From positions 1 through 35,425 of the forward strand of contig DRBZ01000006.1 of the NCBI GenBank assembly GCA_011043895.1: DNA of 35,425 nt, in the 5' to 3' direction. This document shows positions 9,121-16,106 of this stretch, piece by piece. Positions within the stretch are counted from its first letter, which is position 1. Every line of letters starts with the position of its first letter. The notes under the pieces were generated by a model. It ran no database searches. It saw only the letters and a list, made by a program, of their open reading frames with translations, and was not told the DNA's origin. The DNA comes from Candidatus Cloacimonadota bacterium. Lineage in GTDB: Bacteria; Cloacimonadota; Cloacimonadia; JGIOTU-2. Both the position numbers and the translations under genes were made by a program.

Positions 9121-10101
9121 ATGAATTCAACACTACAAAAATTTGAGGAGATCGATTTCCGTCGATTCAGGATGCCGAAACAATTTGTTATCATCGGACT
9201 AATCATTCTGGTGGTCATCATTTTCATCATCACAGGTCTTTACAGTATCAATCCTGAAGAAGTTGGTGTGGTACAACGTTTTGGAAAGTATCATTCAACT
9301 ACTCAACCGGGATTACATTTCAAGATGCCTTTTGGTATAGACAAACTCACAAAAGTTAAAGTAAAACGTGTTTTTAAGGAAGAATTTGGATTCAGGACTA
9401 TTGAAGCAGGCGTACGCACACGGTATTCTTCCCAAAGTTATGAAAACGAATCGATTATGCTAACAGGGGATCTCAATATTGCAGATGTACAGTGGATTGT
9501 TCAATATAGAATCAAAGATCCCGTACAATATCTGTTTAACGTTAGGAATGTTGAGGAGACCATGAGAGATTTAGCAGAATCAGTTATAAGAGAAGTAGTA
9601 GGTGACCGAAGCGTTGATGAAGTAATTGTACTTAACAGAAAAGAGATTGCTGATAAATCACAGATTATGCTTCAGGAACAGATTGATATTTATAAAGCAG
9701 GACTTGAAATTGTTACCATAAATCTTCAAAATGTCAATCCTCCTAAAGCAGTACAGCCTGCATTTAACAACGTTAACTCATCAAAACAGGAGAAAGAGCG
9801 GATAATCAATGAAGCACTGGAAAAATATAATGAGATTATTCCGGAAGCTGAGGGACAGGCAAAGAGGACTATAGAAGAAGCAGAGGGATATGCAATTGAC
9901 AGGGTCAACAGAGCAAGTGGTGACGCAGATCGTTTTGTTCAGATGTATGATCAGTATAAGAACGCAAAATCTGTAACAAAGAAAAGACTCTATCTGGAAA
10001 TGATGGAAAAAGTACTTCCCAATGTTGAGAAAAAATATATAGTGGATGATGCTCAGAGTGGAATATTACCTCTCCTCAATCTTAATGAAGGAGGAAAATA
10101 A
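9121..10101 (+). CDS. hflK: HflK-like SPFH/prohibitin membrane protein
   Basis: 326-residue single-span membrane protein. After a short cytoplasmic tail, a hydrophobic segment at about 19-41 is followed by the SPFH (band 7) domain (INPEEVGVVQRFGKY, then PGLHFKMPFGIDK) and a charged, Ala/Glu-rich coiled coil (about 220-280). In E. coli HflK and HflC form a large periplasmic cage around the FtsH protease and modulate its access to membrane substrates. The ATG at 9121 was chosen because AGGAG lies at 9111-9115; the frame extends only to a TTG at 9097. hflC follows one base after the stop. No ftsH is in the window. The pairing of two consecutive SPFH genes is what supports HflK over other band-7 proteins. 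Confidence 0.86.
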   Translation: MNSTLQKFEEIDFRRFRMPKQFVIIGLIILVVIIFIITGLYSINPEEVGVVQRFGKYHSTTQPGLHFKMPFGIDKLTKVKVKRVFKEEFGFRTIEAGVRTRYSSQSYENESIMLTGDLNIADVQWIVQYRIKDPVQYLFNVRNVEETMRDLAESVIREVVGDRSVDEVIVLNRKEIADKSQIMLQEQIDIYKAGLEIVTINLQNVNPPKAVQPAFNNVNSSKQEKERIINEALEKYNEIIPEAEGQAKRTIEEAEGYAIDRVNRASGDADRFVQMYDQYKNAKSVTKKRLYLEMMEKVLPNVEKKYIVDDAQSGILPLLNLNEGGK

Positions 10102-10102
10102 G

Positions 10103-11041
10103 ATGAAAAAATCAAAAATATTACTTGTTCTATTATTCATAATAGCCCTCATTGTTCTATTCAATGCATTCTATATTGTTGATGAAACACAGCAGGTGAT
10201 AATTACTCAGTTTGGTAAACCTATTGGTGAAGCCATCAAAAGTGCAGGCCTTCATATTAAATTACCATTCATCCAGAAAGTTCATTATTTTGATAAGAGA
10301 ATCCTTGAATGGGATGGAGATGCGAAACAGATTCCCACATCGGATAAACGCTATATCTGGCTCGATACATTCTCACGCTGGCAAATCACTGATCCACTAA
10401 AGTTCTATGAAACAAATCGTTACGAAAGTAATGCGCACGGCCGTCTAGACGACATTATCAGCGGTATTACACGTGATGTAATAAGTTCGAATAAGTTAAT
10501 AGAAATTGTAAGAAATTCAAATAGAGATATGGTCTTTACTGCGGAATTTGAAGATAGTAAACTGCAGAATATTATCAGTGAAAGCATCAAAAACGGAAGG
10601 CAAGAGATCTCTGATTCTATCCTTACATTATCTAAGATCAAAGTTGCAGAATATGGTATTAACCTGATTGATGTTCGGATTAAAAGATTGAACTACAATC
10701 GGGATGTTCAAGCCAAGGTTTTTGAGAGAATGATATCTGAACGTAATAAGATTGCTGCGAAATATCTGTCAGAAGGTAAGGGAAGTTCTTCTGAAATTCT
10801 CGGTAAGATGGAGCGAGAATTGGATCAGATCCAGTCAACCGCATATCAGAAAGCTCAGGAGATAAAAGGACGCGCAGATGCAAAAGCAATTAAGATTTAC
10901 GCAGATGCGTATAATAGAGATCCTGAATTTTATGAATTTCTAAAGACTTTGGAAACCTATGAAAAGACCATTGACGAAAAAAATACAATGATTATGACCA
11001 CTGACAGTGATTATTATAAATTCCTGAAAAGAATAGAATAA
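10103..11041 (+). CDS. hflC: HflC-like SPFH/prohibitin membrane protein
   Basis: 312-residue partner of HflK. An N-terminal membrane span (ILLVLLFIIALIVLFNAFYI, about 5-24) is followed directly by the SPFH domain with family wording (VDETQQVIITQFGKP, AGLHIKLPFIQKV, FDKRILEWDGD), then the HflC-typical RADAKAIKIYADAYNRDPEFY and FLKTLETY near the C-terminus. HflC sits in the HflKC-FtsH complex of the inner membrane. The start at 10103 was taken because GGAGG (10090-10094) precedes it; a longer reading from 10046 would overlap hflK by 56 bases and has no ribosome site. A strong terminator follows. Confidence 0.9.
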   Translation: MKKSKILLVLLFIIALIVLFNAFYIVDETQQVIITQFGKPIGEAIKSAGLHIKLPFIQKVHYFDKRILEWDGDAKQIPTSDKRYIWLDTFSRWQITDPLKFYETNRYESNAHGRLDDIISGITRDVISSNKLIEIVRNSNRDMVFTAEFEDSKLQNIISESIKNGRQEISDSILTLSKIKVAEYGINLIDVRIKRLNYNRDVQAKVFERMISERNKIAAKYLSEGKGSSSEILGKMERELDQIQSTAYQKAQEIKGRADAKAIKIYADAYNRDPEFYEFLKTLETYEKTIDEKNTMIMTTDSDYYKFLKRIE

Positions 11042-11069
11042 ACGGAATGATCAGAAAAAAGTGATACAA

Positions 11070-11099
11070 AAAGCCCATGCTTCCAGTGTGGGCTTTTTT
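11070..11099 (+). terminator. Rho-independent terminator after hflC
   Basis: AAAGCCCA pairs with TGGGCTTT around a small inner stem and TTCCA loop, followed by a run of Ts. It starts 28 bases after the hflC stop. Confidence 0.85.
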
Positions 11100-11159
11100 A
11101 TATGTAATGCAAGATTTCAATCTTGAGTATTATACATTGGATTGTTGATTTACTATTAT

Positions 11160-11810
11160 TTATTTTAATGTATTGTATGCAATCTCTTTGATTTCGAACA
11201 ATCCTTGCACTTTATCAAAAAGTACATTCCTCACCATCTTAATCATTGCATTTCTATAAGTGATCTTATTATTTTCTGATACAGACTCTGGTTGTGTATC
11301 CAATGCTTTTTCAATTTTCCATAGTTCGTCCATTTTATCGTTTCCGATGATAAGATGTTTATGATAGAGGATCTCGACTGCTTTATGAGAAGGTTCATAA
11401 CCGATTTTATAACGGTATACACGTCTTTCCAGAGTTGATTCCGGTTTAATAGAATATCTGTTTTTCTTGGGATCATTTCTTCGTGGACAACCAAGGATAA
11501 ACGCTGCTACATCACTGATCGTATGATCGTGAGAACTCTGGAGCATAAATTGATCTCTTTCTAGAACTTCACTATCTGAGAGTTGATTTATCGCGTGTTG
11601 TACAATCTTGTAGCCACCAGCACCGCAAAGACATACATGACCGAGAAACGTACAAACATCTTCAAAAGAAAGTTGATATGTTGTGATGCCCTCGCTGAAA
11701 GAACCAGTAAAAACTCCATGAGGATAGTTGAATATTAGTGGTTCGATATCATAAATGAAATTATAATCTTTGTGCCATTTCTGCTTTTGAATTTTCATGC
11801 TACCATGCAT
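11160..11810 (-). CDS. Uncharacterised protein, possibly FmdE-like
   Basis: A 216-residue protein with no signal peptide or membrane segment. The most telling stretch is FLGHVCLCGAGGYKI (55-69), which resembles the His/Cys signature at the start of FmdE-type domains (HGHxCPGxxxGY), with H58, C60 and C62 as possible metal ligands. A second block, SSHDHTISDVAAFILGCP, could match the second conserved region of that family. The rest is Lys/Arg-rich and matches nothing I know. The start is uncertain: the ATG at 11810 has no Shine-Dalgarno and the in-frame ATG at 11798 has only a weak GGTAG. It stands alone, divergent from the ribosomal cluster and convergent with hflC. FmdE-like is a tentative call; 'hypothetical protein with a Cys/His site' is the safe one. 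Confidence 0.6.
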   Translation of the reverse strand: MHGSMKIQKQKWHKDYNFIYDIEPLIFNYPHGVFTGSFSEGITTYQLSFEDVCTFLGHVCLCGAGGYKIVQHAINQLSDSEVLERDQFMLQSSHDHTISDVAAFILGCPRRNDPKKNRYSIKPESTLERRVYRYKIGYEPSHKAVEILYHKHLIIGNDKMDELWKIEKALDTQPESVSENNKITYRNAMIKMVRNVLFDKVQGLFEIKEIAYNTLK

Positions 11811-11920
11811 GGTTTGAATAAATTTCTGACAAGTTTTACTAAAAAATATTTGGCTTTTAACCTGTTATCACTTCATTTACCTGCCATTTATTTTGCGCTA
11901 AGTCTTTACTGTCGTTAAAC

Positions 11921-11950
11921 TTGACAAGGGTTTCTGGGCACAAACTTTAT
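11921..11950 (+). promoter_or_regulatory. Putative promoter of the rplM ribosomal cluster
   Basis: TTGACA at 11921-11926 and CTTTAT at 11945-11950, 18 bases apart, about 67 bases before the rplM start. The -35 is perfect, the -10 weak. Confidence 0.4.
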
Positions 11951-12017
11951 GGCACTACTAAATCAAAATGTCATAAATATCGATGTATAAATAAACTGAG
12001 AATTTTTAGGAGACATA

Positions 12018-12449
12018 ATGAAAACGACATTGCCAAAAGTCGATGAAATTGAGCATAATTGGTATGTGATTGATGCCGAAGGTGTTCCACTTGGGAGATT
12101 ATCAACCAAGGTAGCAGAACTTTTGCATGGTAAACATAAACCAACCTATACTCCCTTTTTTGACATGGGAGATTTTGTGATCATTCTTAATGCTGATAAA
12201 GTAGTTCTGACTGGGCAGAAAGAACTGGCAAAAGAGTATAAATTTTATTCTGGCTATCCAAGTGGCCAGCGAACAGTTTCTTATTTACAAATGAAAGCGA
12301 AGAAACCTGATAATATTGTTCATCATGCTGTACGTGGAATGCTTCCAAAAAATAAGCTTAGAGATCGCATGCTTAAGCGACTCAAGATATATACAGGCAA
12401 TGTACATAATCACCAAGCCCAGAAACCTGTAGAAATCAAGATTTCATAA
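12018..12449 (+). CDS. rplM: 50S ribosomal protein L13
   Basis: 143 residues, normal length. L13 is an early-assembly protein of the large subunit that binds 23S rRNA. Family landmarks are intact: WYVIDAEGVPLGRLST near the N-terminus, LLHGKHKPTYTPFFDMGDF, NADKVVLTGQK, and the C-terminal block AVRGMLPKNKLRDRML with KIYTGNVHNHQAQKP. AGGAG sits eight bases before the ATG. It heads the usual rplM-rpsI-rpsB-tsf order seen in Bacteroidota and relatives, with rpsI 16 bases downstream. Confidence 0.98.
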   Translation: MKTTLPKVDEIEHNWYVIDAEGVPLGRLSTKVAELLHGKHKPTYTPFFDMGDFVIILNADKVVLTGQKELAKEYKFYSGYPSGQRTVSYLQMKAKKPDNIVHHAVRGMLPKNKLRDRMLKRLKIYTGNVHNHQAQKPVEIKIS

Positions 12450-12465
12450 TTTAGGAGAATGATAC

Positions 12466-12852
12466 ATGCAATATTTTGATGCAGTTGGCAGGCGTAAAGC
12501 CGCAGTCGCTCGTGTTCGTCTTTCCAAAGGAACTGGAAAGAGAATTATCAATAAAAAACCAATGAAGGAATATTTGAGTAGAGAAACCCTTGAGATGATC
12601 GTTGAAAAACCTTTTGATATTATCGATCAGGCAGACAAATTCGATATGAAAGTCAATGTTCGTGGTGGGGGACTTGCTGGTCAGGCAGGTGCTATCCGCT
12701 TGGGTATCAGTCGAGCGCTCCTGGAGTATGACCCAGAATTGCGGGGATTACTAAAAAAAGCAGGACTCCTTACCCGTGATGCACGAGTAAAAGAACGTAA
12801 GAAATACGGACTCGCCAAAGCACGTAAAGCATATCAATATTCAAAGAGATAA
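12466..12852 (+). CDS. rpsI: 30S ribosomal protein S9
   Basis: 128 residues, full length. S9 lies in the head of the small subunit and its C-terminal tail reaches the P-site tRNA. Seen: DAVGRRKAAVARVRL at the N-terminus, VNVRGGGLAGQAGAIRLGISRAL in the middle, DARVKERKKYGL and the universally conserved end with SKR. AGGAG precedes the ATG. It is co-transcribed with rplM; a 98-base spacer separates it from rpsB. Confidence 0.98.
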   Translation: MQYFDAVGRRKAAVARVRLSKGTGKRIINKKPMKEYLSRETLEMIVEKPFDIIDQADKFDMKVNVRGGGLAGQAGAIRLGISRALLEYDPELRGLLKKAGLLTRDARVKERKKYGLAKARKAYQYSKR

Positions 12853-12950
12853 AATATAAATCAATTAATTTCTGAGCTGCAAACGGTGTTCGGTTGTCGA
12901 ATATATGCAGTGTCGATGAAGTTAAAATAATAAACCGTTGGAGGACACAC
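12853..12950 (+). promoter_or_regulatory. rpsI-rpsB spacer, possible rpsB leader
   Basis: This 98-base gap is long for the cluster. AACGGT at 12882-12887 can pair with ACCGTT at 12934-12939, which abuts the rpsB Shine-Dalgarno GGAGG (12940-12944). S2 mRNA leaders are autoregulatory in some bacteria, but this pairing is only six bases and no known leader motif was recognised. Confidence 0.25.
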
Positions 12951-13958
12951 ATGAGTGTCGTTGAAATGAAAAATTTACTCGAGGCTGGTGTACACTTTGG
13001 TCATCAGACCCGACGCTGGAATCCAAAGATGAAAAAATATATTTTCATCAAGAGGAACGGCATACACATCATTGATCTCAAACAAACACTTGAAGCTATT
13101 AATCAAGCTTATTATTTTTTTCGAGAACTTGCGGCAAAGGGCAAGAACATTCTGTTTGTTGGTACCAAAAAGCAGGTGTCCGAAGGCATCGAATCCGCTG
13201 CCCAGAAATGTGAAGAATTCTATATCAGTCATCGCTGGTATGGAGGGACATTGACCAATCTGAATACCATTAGAAAGAGTATTGCAAAACTCGATGAGTT
13301 CGAAGAACTAAAAGAGAGTGGAGAGATCAATAAATTTACCAAACTTGAGATACTTCGTATGCAACGTAAATATGATAAAATCCTCAGTGCGCTGGGTGGA
13401 ATTCGAGAAATGGATCAAATTCCATCTGCACTTTTCATTGCAGACATTGTGCATGAGAGAAATGCGGTAAACGAAGCTAAAAAACTCGGTATTCCTATTG
13501 TCGCAATTGTAGATACCAATGGAGATCCTGATGGTATCGATTACATCATTCCAGGCAATGATGATGCAATGAAATCAGTCAATCTCATCTGTGACATTAT
13601 GGCAAATGCAGTAATCGAAGGTAAGAGAATTGCAGCAGAAGGTGGAGATATCTCTGATTTTGAATCTGTCGATAAAGACCAAGAAGTTATCGAAGAAGAA
13701 GCAGAAGCCATAGCTGATGAAGTAGCAGCACCAGAAGAAGAAGTGGAAGTTGAAGAAGCGCTTGAAGAAGTTGTGGAGGTAGAACCAGAAGCGAAAACGA
13801 AAAAGACGGAAGAGAAGAAAGAGGATAAAAAAGAAGAAAAAACTCAAAAGAAGGAAGAGGAACCTGTGGAAAAACGTTTCGAATGCCCCGATTGTGGCAA
13901 AACCTTCTCATCAAAACGTGGACTAAAGATTCATCTTGGTCTTGTCCATCAAAAATAA
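12951..13958 (+). CDS. rpsB: 30S ribosomal protein S2 with C-terminal C2H2 zinc finger
   Basis: 335 residues, about 95 more than the usual S2. Residues 1-225 are a normal S2: LLEAGVHFGHQTRRWNPKM, the RWYGGTLTN motif, and ERNAVNEAKKLGIPIVAIVDTN followed by DYIIPGNDDA. S2 joins late on the small-subunit platform/back and binds S1 in many bacteria. From about 230 the protein turns into an acidic, then Lys/Glu-rich linker without predicted fold. It ends in a classic C2H2 finger with C312, C315, H328, H333 (spacing CX2CX12HX4H) and the finger-type hydrophobics F319 and L325, three residues from the stop. Start at 12951 from GGAGG at 12940-12944; the open frame to 12894 has no ribosome site. The finger is in one uninterrupted frame and tsf follows 15 bases later with its own ribosome site, so a frameshift is unlikely. 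Nucleic-acid or protein binding by the finger is inference. Confidence 0.95.
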   Translation: MSVVEMKNLLEAGVHFGHQTRRWNPKMKKYIFIKRNGIHIIDLKQTLEAINQAYYFFRELAAKGKNILFVGTKKQVSEGIESAAQKCEEFYISHRWYGGTLTNLNTIRKSIAKLDEFEELKESGEINKFTKLEILRMQRKYDKILSALGGIREMDQIPSALFIADIVHERNAVNEAKKLGIPIVAIVDTNGDPDGIDYIIPGNDDAMKSVNLICDIMANAVIEGKRIAAEGGDISDFESVDKDQEVIEEEAEAIADEVAAPEEEVEVEEALEEVVEVEPEAKTKKTEEKKEDKKEEKTQKKEEEPVEKRFECPDCGKTFSSKRGLKIHLGLVHQK

Positions 13959-13973
13959 GGAATTGGAGTAATA

Positions 13974-14567
13974 ATGGAAATAACTGCAAAATTAGTAAAA
14001 GAGTTACGAGATAAAACAGGTGTCGGATTAATGGAGTGCAAGAAAGCACTTAAAGATTCAAATGGAAATCTCGAAGAAGCTATTAAGTTTCTGAGAACAA
14101 GCGGCTTAGTAAAAGCAGAGAAGAAGTCAGAGCGTGAATCCAACGAAGGTATTATCCATGCATATATTCACCCTGGAGCAAAACTTGGAGTGCTGTTAAA
14201 ACTTGCTTGTGAATCTGATTTTGTTGCAAAAACTGATGATTTTGTCGAACTTGCAAACAAGATCGCTATGCACATCGCAGCAACAGATCCACTTGCAATA
14301 TCAGAAGAAGATCTTGATACTAAGCTTGTTGAAGCAGAAAAAGAGATTTATAGAGAAAGAGCTTTGAAAGCAGGAAAACCAGAGAATATAGTTGATAAGA
14401 TCGTTGAAGGTCAGATTAAGAAATACTATACAGATAACTGTCTTTTGAGCCAGCCTTTCATCATGAATGAAGATATGACTGTCAAAGAGCTTATATCTGA
14501 TGCAGTTCTTAAACTTGGTGAAAATATCAATATCAAGGAATTTGCACGTTTCAGCATTGGTAAATAG
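13974..14567 (+). CDS. tsf: Elongation factor Ts (short form)
   Basis: 197 residues. EF-Ts is the nucleotide exchange factor for EF-Tu. The N-terminal UBA-like domain is clear (LVKELRDKTGVGLMECKKAL), followed by the core with HPGAKLGVLLKLACESDFVAKTDDF, which contains the conserved Asp-Phe pair that contacts EF-Tu. The protein has a single core subdomain and ends with FARFSIGK, so it belongs to the short (Thermus-like) type, not the roughly 280-residue E. coli type. GGAG five bases before the ATG. pyrH starts one base after the stop. Confidence 0.96.
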   Translation: MEITAKLVKELRDKTGVGLMECKKALKDSNGNLEEAIKFLRTSGLVKAEKKSERESNEGIIHAYIHPGAKLGVLLKLACESDFVAKTDDFVELANKIAMHIAATDPLAISEEDLDTKLVEAEKEIYRERALKAGKPENIVDKIVEGQIKKYYTDNCLLSQPFIMNEDMTVKELISDAVLKLGENINIKEFARFSIGK

Positions 14568-14568
14568 C

Positions 14569-15273
14569 GTGAAATATAAAAGAATTCTCATTAAAATAAG
14601 CGGCGAGGTTCTTCAAGGAACCCAATCTTTTGGAATTGAGAATGAAGCAGTTACACGAATCGTAAAAGAGCTTGTTGAAATTCACACACAGGGAGTAGAT
14701 ATCGGTCTTGTTATTGGGGGTGGAAACTTCTTCCGTGGTGCAACCTCAGCAGTAGACGGCATGAAACGCTTTCAGGCAGATGAGATAGGTATGCTCGCCA
14801 CCGTTCAGAATGCGATTGTACTCCATGCAAAGCTGGACGAATATCATGTTCATTCGGAAATTTTTACTGCGAAACCAGTAAATAACATTGGCGGTTGTTT
14901 TACAGCGGAAGGTGCGCAATCTGCATTACGCGCCGGTAAGATATGTGTCTTTGCCGGTGGAACTGGAAATCCATATTTTACTACTGATACTGCTGCTGTT
15001 TTACGTGCACTTGAGATAGAAGCTGATATTCTGCTCAAAGGAACTAAAGTTGACGGTGTCTATGATCGAGATCCTGTAAAATTCCCTGATGCTACAATAT
15101 TTCGCTCAATTACCTATAAAGATTATATCCAACTCAACCTCAAAGTATTGGATCTTACTGCAATTTCTCTTGCGAAAAATCATAATCTTAAAATTCGAGT
15201 ATTTAATATCAGAGAAAAAGGAAATATTCTCAAAGCTGTTTCTGAGGATAATTTTGGTAGTATTATTGAATAG
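14569..15273 (+). CDS. pyrH: Uridylate kinase (UMP kinase)
   Basis: 234 residues. Hexameric bacterial UMP kinase of the amino-acid kinase fold that makes UDP from UMP and ATP. Seen: KRILIKISGEVL at the N-terminus, VIGGGNFFRG (phosphate-binding glycines), PYFTTDTAAVLRALEI and ILLKGTKVDGVYDRDP. Start is GTG at 14569, the only sensible start because it gives the canonical N-terminus; the frame runs upstream into tsf but without a ribosome site. No clear Shine-Dalgarno is seen, so translation is probably coupled to tsf, one base away. The order tsf-pyrH-frr is common in bacteria. Confidence 0.96.
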   Translation: MKYKRILIKISGEVLQGTQSFGIENEAVTRIVKELVEIHTQGVDIGLVIGGGNFFRGATSAVDGMKRFQADEIGMLATVQNAIVLHAKLDEYHVHSEIFTAKPVNNIGGCFTAEGAQSALRAGKICVFAGGTGNPYFTTDTAAVLRALEIEADILLKGTKVDGVYDRDPVKFPDATIFRSITYKDYIQLNLKVLDLTAISLAKNHNLKIRVFNIREKGNILKAVSEDNFGSIIE

Positions 15274-15289
15274 TTAACTTGCTGACAGG

Positions 15290-15319
15290 TTGCAAATTAC
15301 TAAAATTAGTTTATATTAT
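15290..15319 (+). promoter_or_regulatory. Putative internal promoter before frr
   Basis: TTGCAA at 15290-15295 and TATTAT at 15314-15319 are 18 bases apart, in the 78-base gap between pyrH and frr. Confidence 0.35.
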
Positions 15320-15351
15320 AGTTCAATTTCGGAGGACCAAGGGAGAGCGTC

Positions 15352-15915
15352 ATGCAAGAATTAGAATCGATCTATAAAGAAACGCGTGCTAAGATGGATA
15401 AAACCATTGATGCATTGCGAAAGGAACTACTTCGAATTCGTACAGGCAAAGCAAACATCTCACTGCTCGAAGATATAACGGTGAACTATTATGGACAACC
15501 CACACCAATCAGTCATGTGGGAACCATCTCAACCCCAGAAGCTCGCCTTATTCTTATTAATCCATGGGAAAAGAACATGCTTCAGGAAATCGAAAAATCT
15601 ATTCTTTCATCAGATCTTGGTATCACACCTCAAAATGATGGTAATGTCATTCGTCTTGTGTTTCCACCTCTTACAGAAGATCGACGCAAAGAACTGGTTA
15701 AATTAGTGAAAAAGCATGGGGAAGAAGCCAAGATCTCTATAAGAAACACTCGGAGAAGTTCTAATGATGAAATAAAAAAACTGGAAAAAGACAGTGTGAT
15801 CTCAGAAGATTATTCCAAAGATGGTTTGGACGAGATTCAGGAGATCACAGACGATTACACAAAGAAAATTGATGAAATAGTAGATCATAAAGAAAAAGAA
15901 ATCATGGAGATTTAA
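15352..15915 (+). CDS. frr: Ribosome recycling factor
   Basis: 187 residues, standard length. RRF, with EF-G, splits the post-termination ribosome. The family marks are intact: LRKELLRIRTGKANISLLEDI, the VNYYGQPTPISHVGTIS region of the small domain, LILINPWEKNMLQEIEKSI, DGNVIRLVFPPLTEDRRKEL and the C-terminal helix ending in a Glu/Lys-rich stretch. AGGGAG lies six bases before the ATG, with a further GGAGG a little upstream. A small ferredoxin gene begins five bases after the stop. Confidence 0.97.
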   Translation: MQELESIYKETRAKMDKTIDALRKELLRIRTGKANISLLEDITVNYYGQPTPISHVGTISTPEARLILINPWEKNMLQEIEKSILSSDLGITPQNDGNVIRLVFPPLTEDRRKELVKLVKKHGEEAKISIRNTRRSSNDEIKKLEKDSVISEDYSKDGLDEIQEITDDYTKKIDEIVDHKEKEIMEI

Positions 15916-15920
15916 CTATT

Positions 15921-16097
15921 ATGAGCTTTATCATAACATCAGATTGTATCAAATGCGGAGCTTGTGTCGATGTATGTCCAGAAAATGCAATTGTCGAAGA
16001 TGATACGCAATACTTTATTACAGGTGATTGTATCGAGTGTGGATTATGCCTTCCTGAATGCCCACTCGAAGCAATTGTCGGAAATGGCAAGAAATAA
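15921..16097 (+). CDS. Small 2[4Fe-4S] ferredoxin
   Basis: A 58-residue protein with two complete cluster-binding motifs, CIKCGACVDVCP at 9-20 and CIECGLCLPECP at 37-48, both CX2CX2CX3CP. This is the clostridial-type 2[4Fe-4S] ferredoxin layout, a low-potential electron carrier typical of anaerobes. It is one reading frame from ATG to TAA, five bases after frr and nine bases before the DUF2723 gene. No strong ribosome site is seen (only GGAG at 15907-15910 within the frr end), so coupling to frr is likely. Its redox partner is not in the window. Confidence 0.9.
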   Translation: MSFIITSDCIKCGACVDVCPENAIVEDDTQYFITGDCIECGLCLPECPLEAIVGNGKK

Positions 16098-16106
16098 AAA
16101 AAGCTT

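Noticed and set aside
13680..13870. GAA/GAG-rich stretch as a DNA repeat
   Set aside because: It is the coding sequence of the acidic and Lys/Glu-rich linker of S2, and codon choice varies without a regular repeat unit.
13860..13958. S2 zinc finger as a frameshift or a separate small gene
   Set aside because: The frame is unbroken from the S2 start, no ribosome site precedes the finger, and tsf follows with normal spacing.
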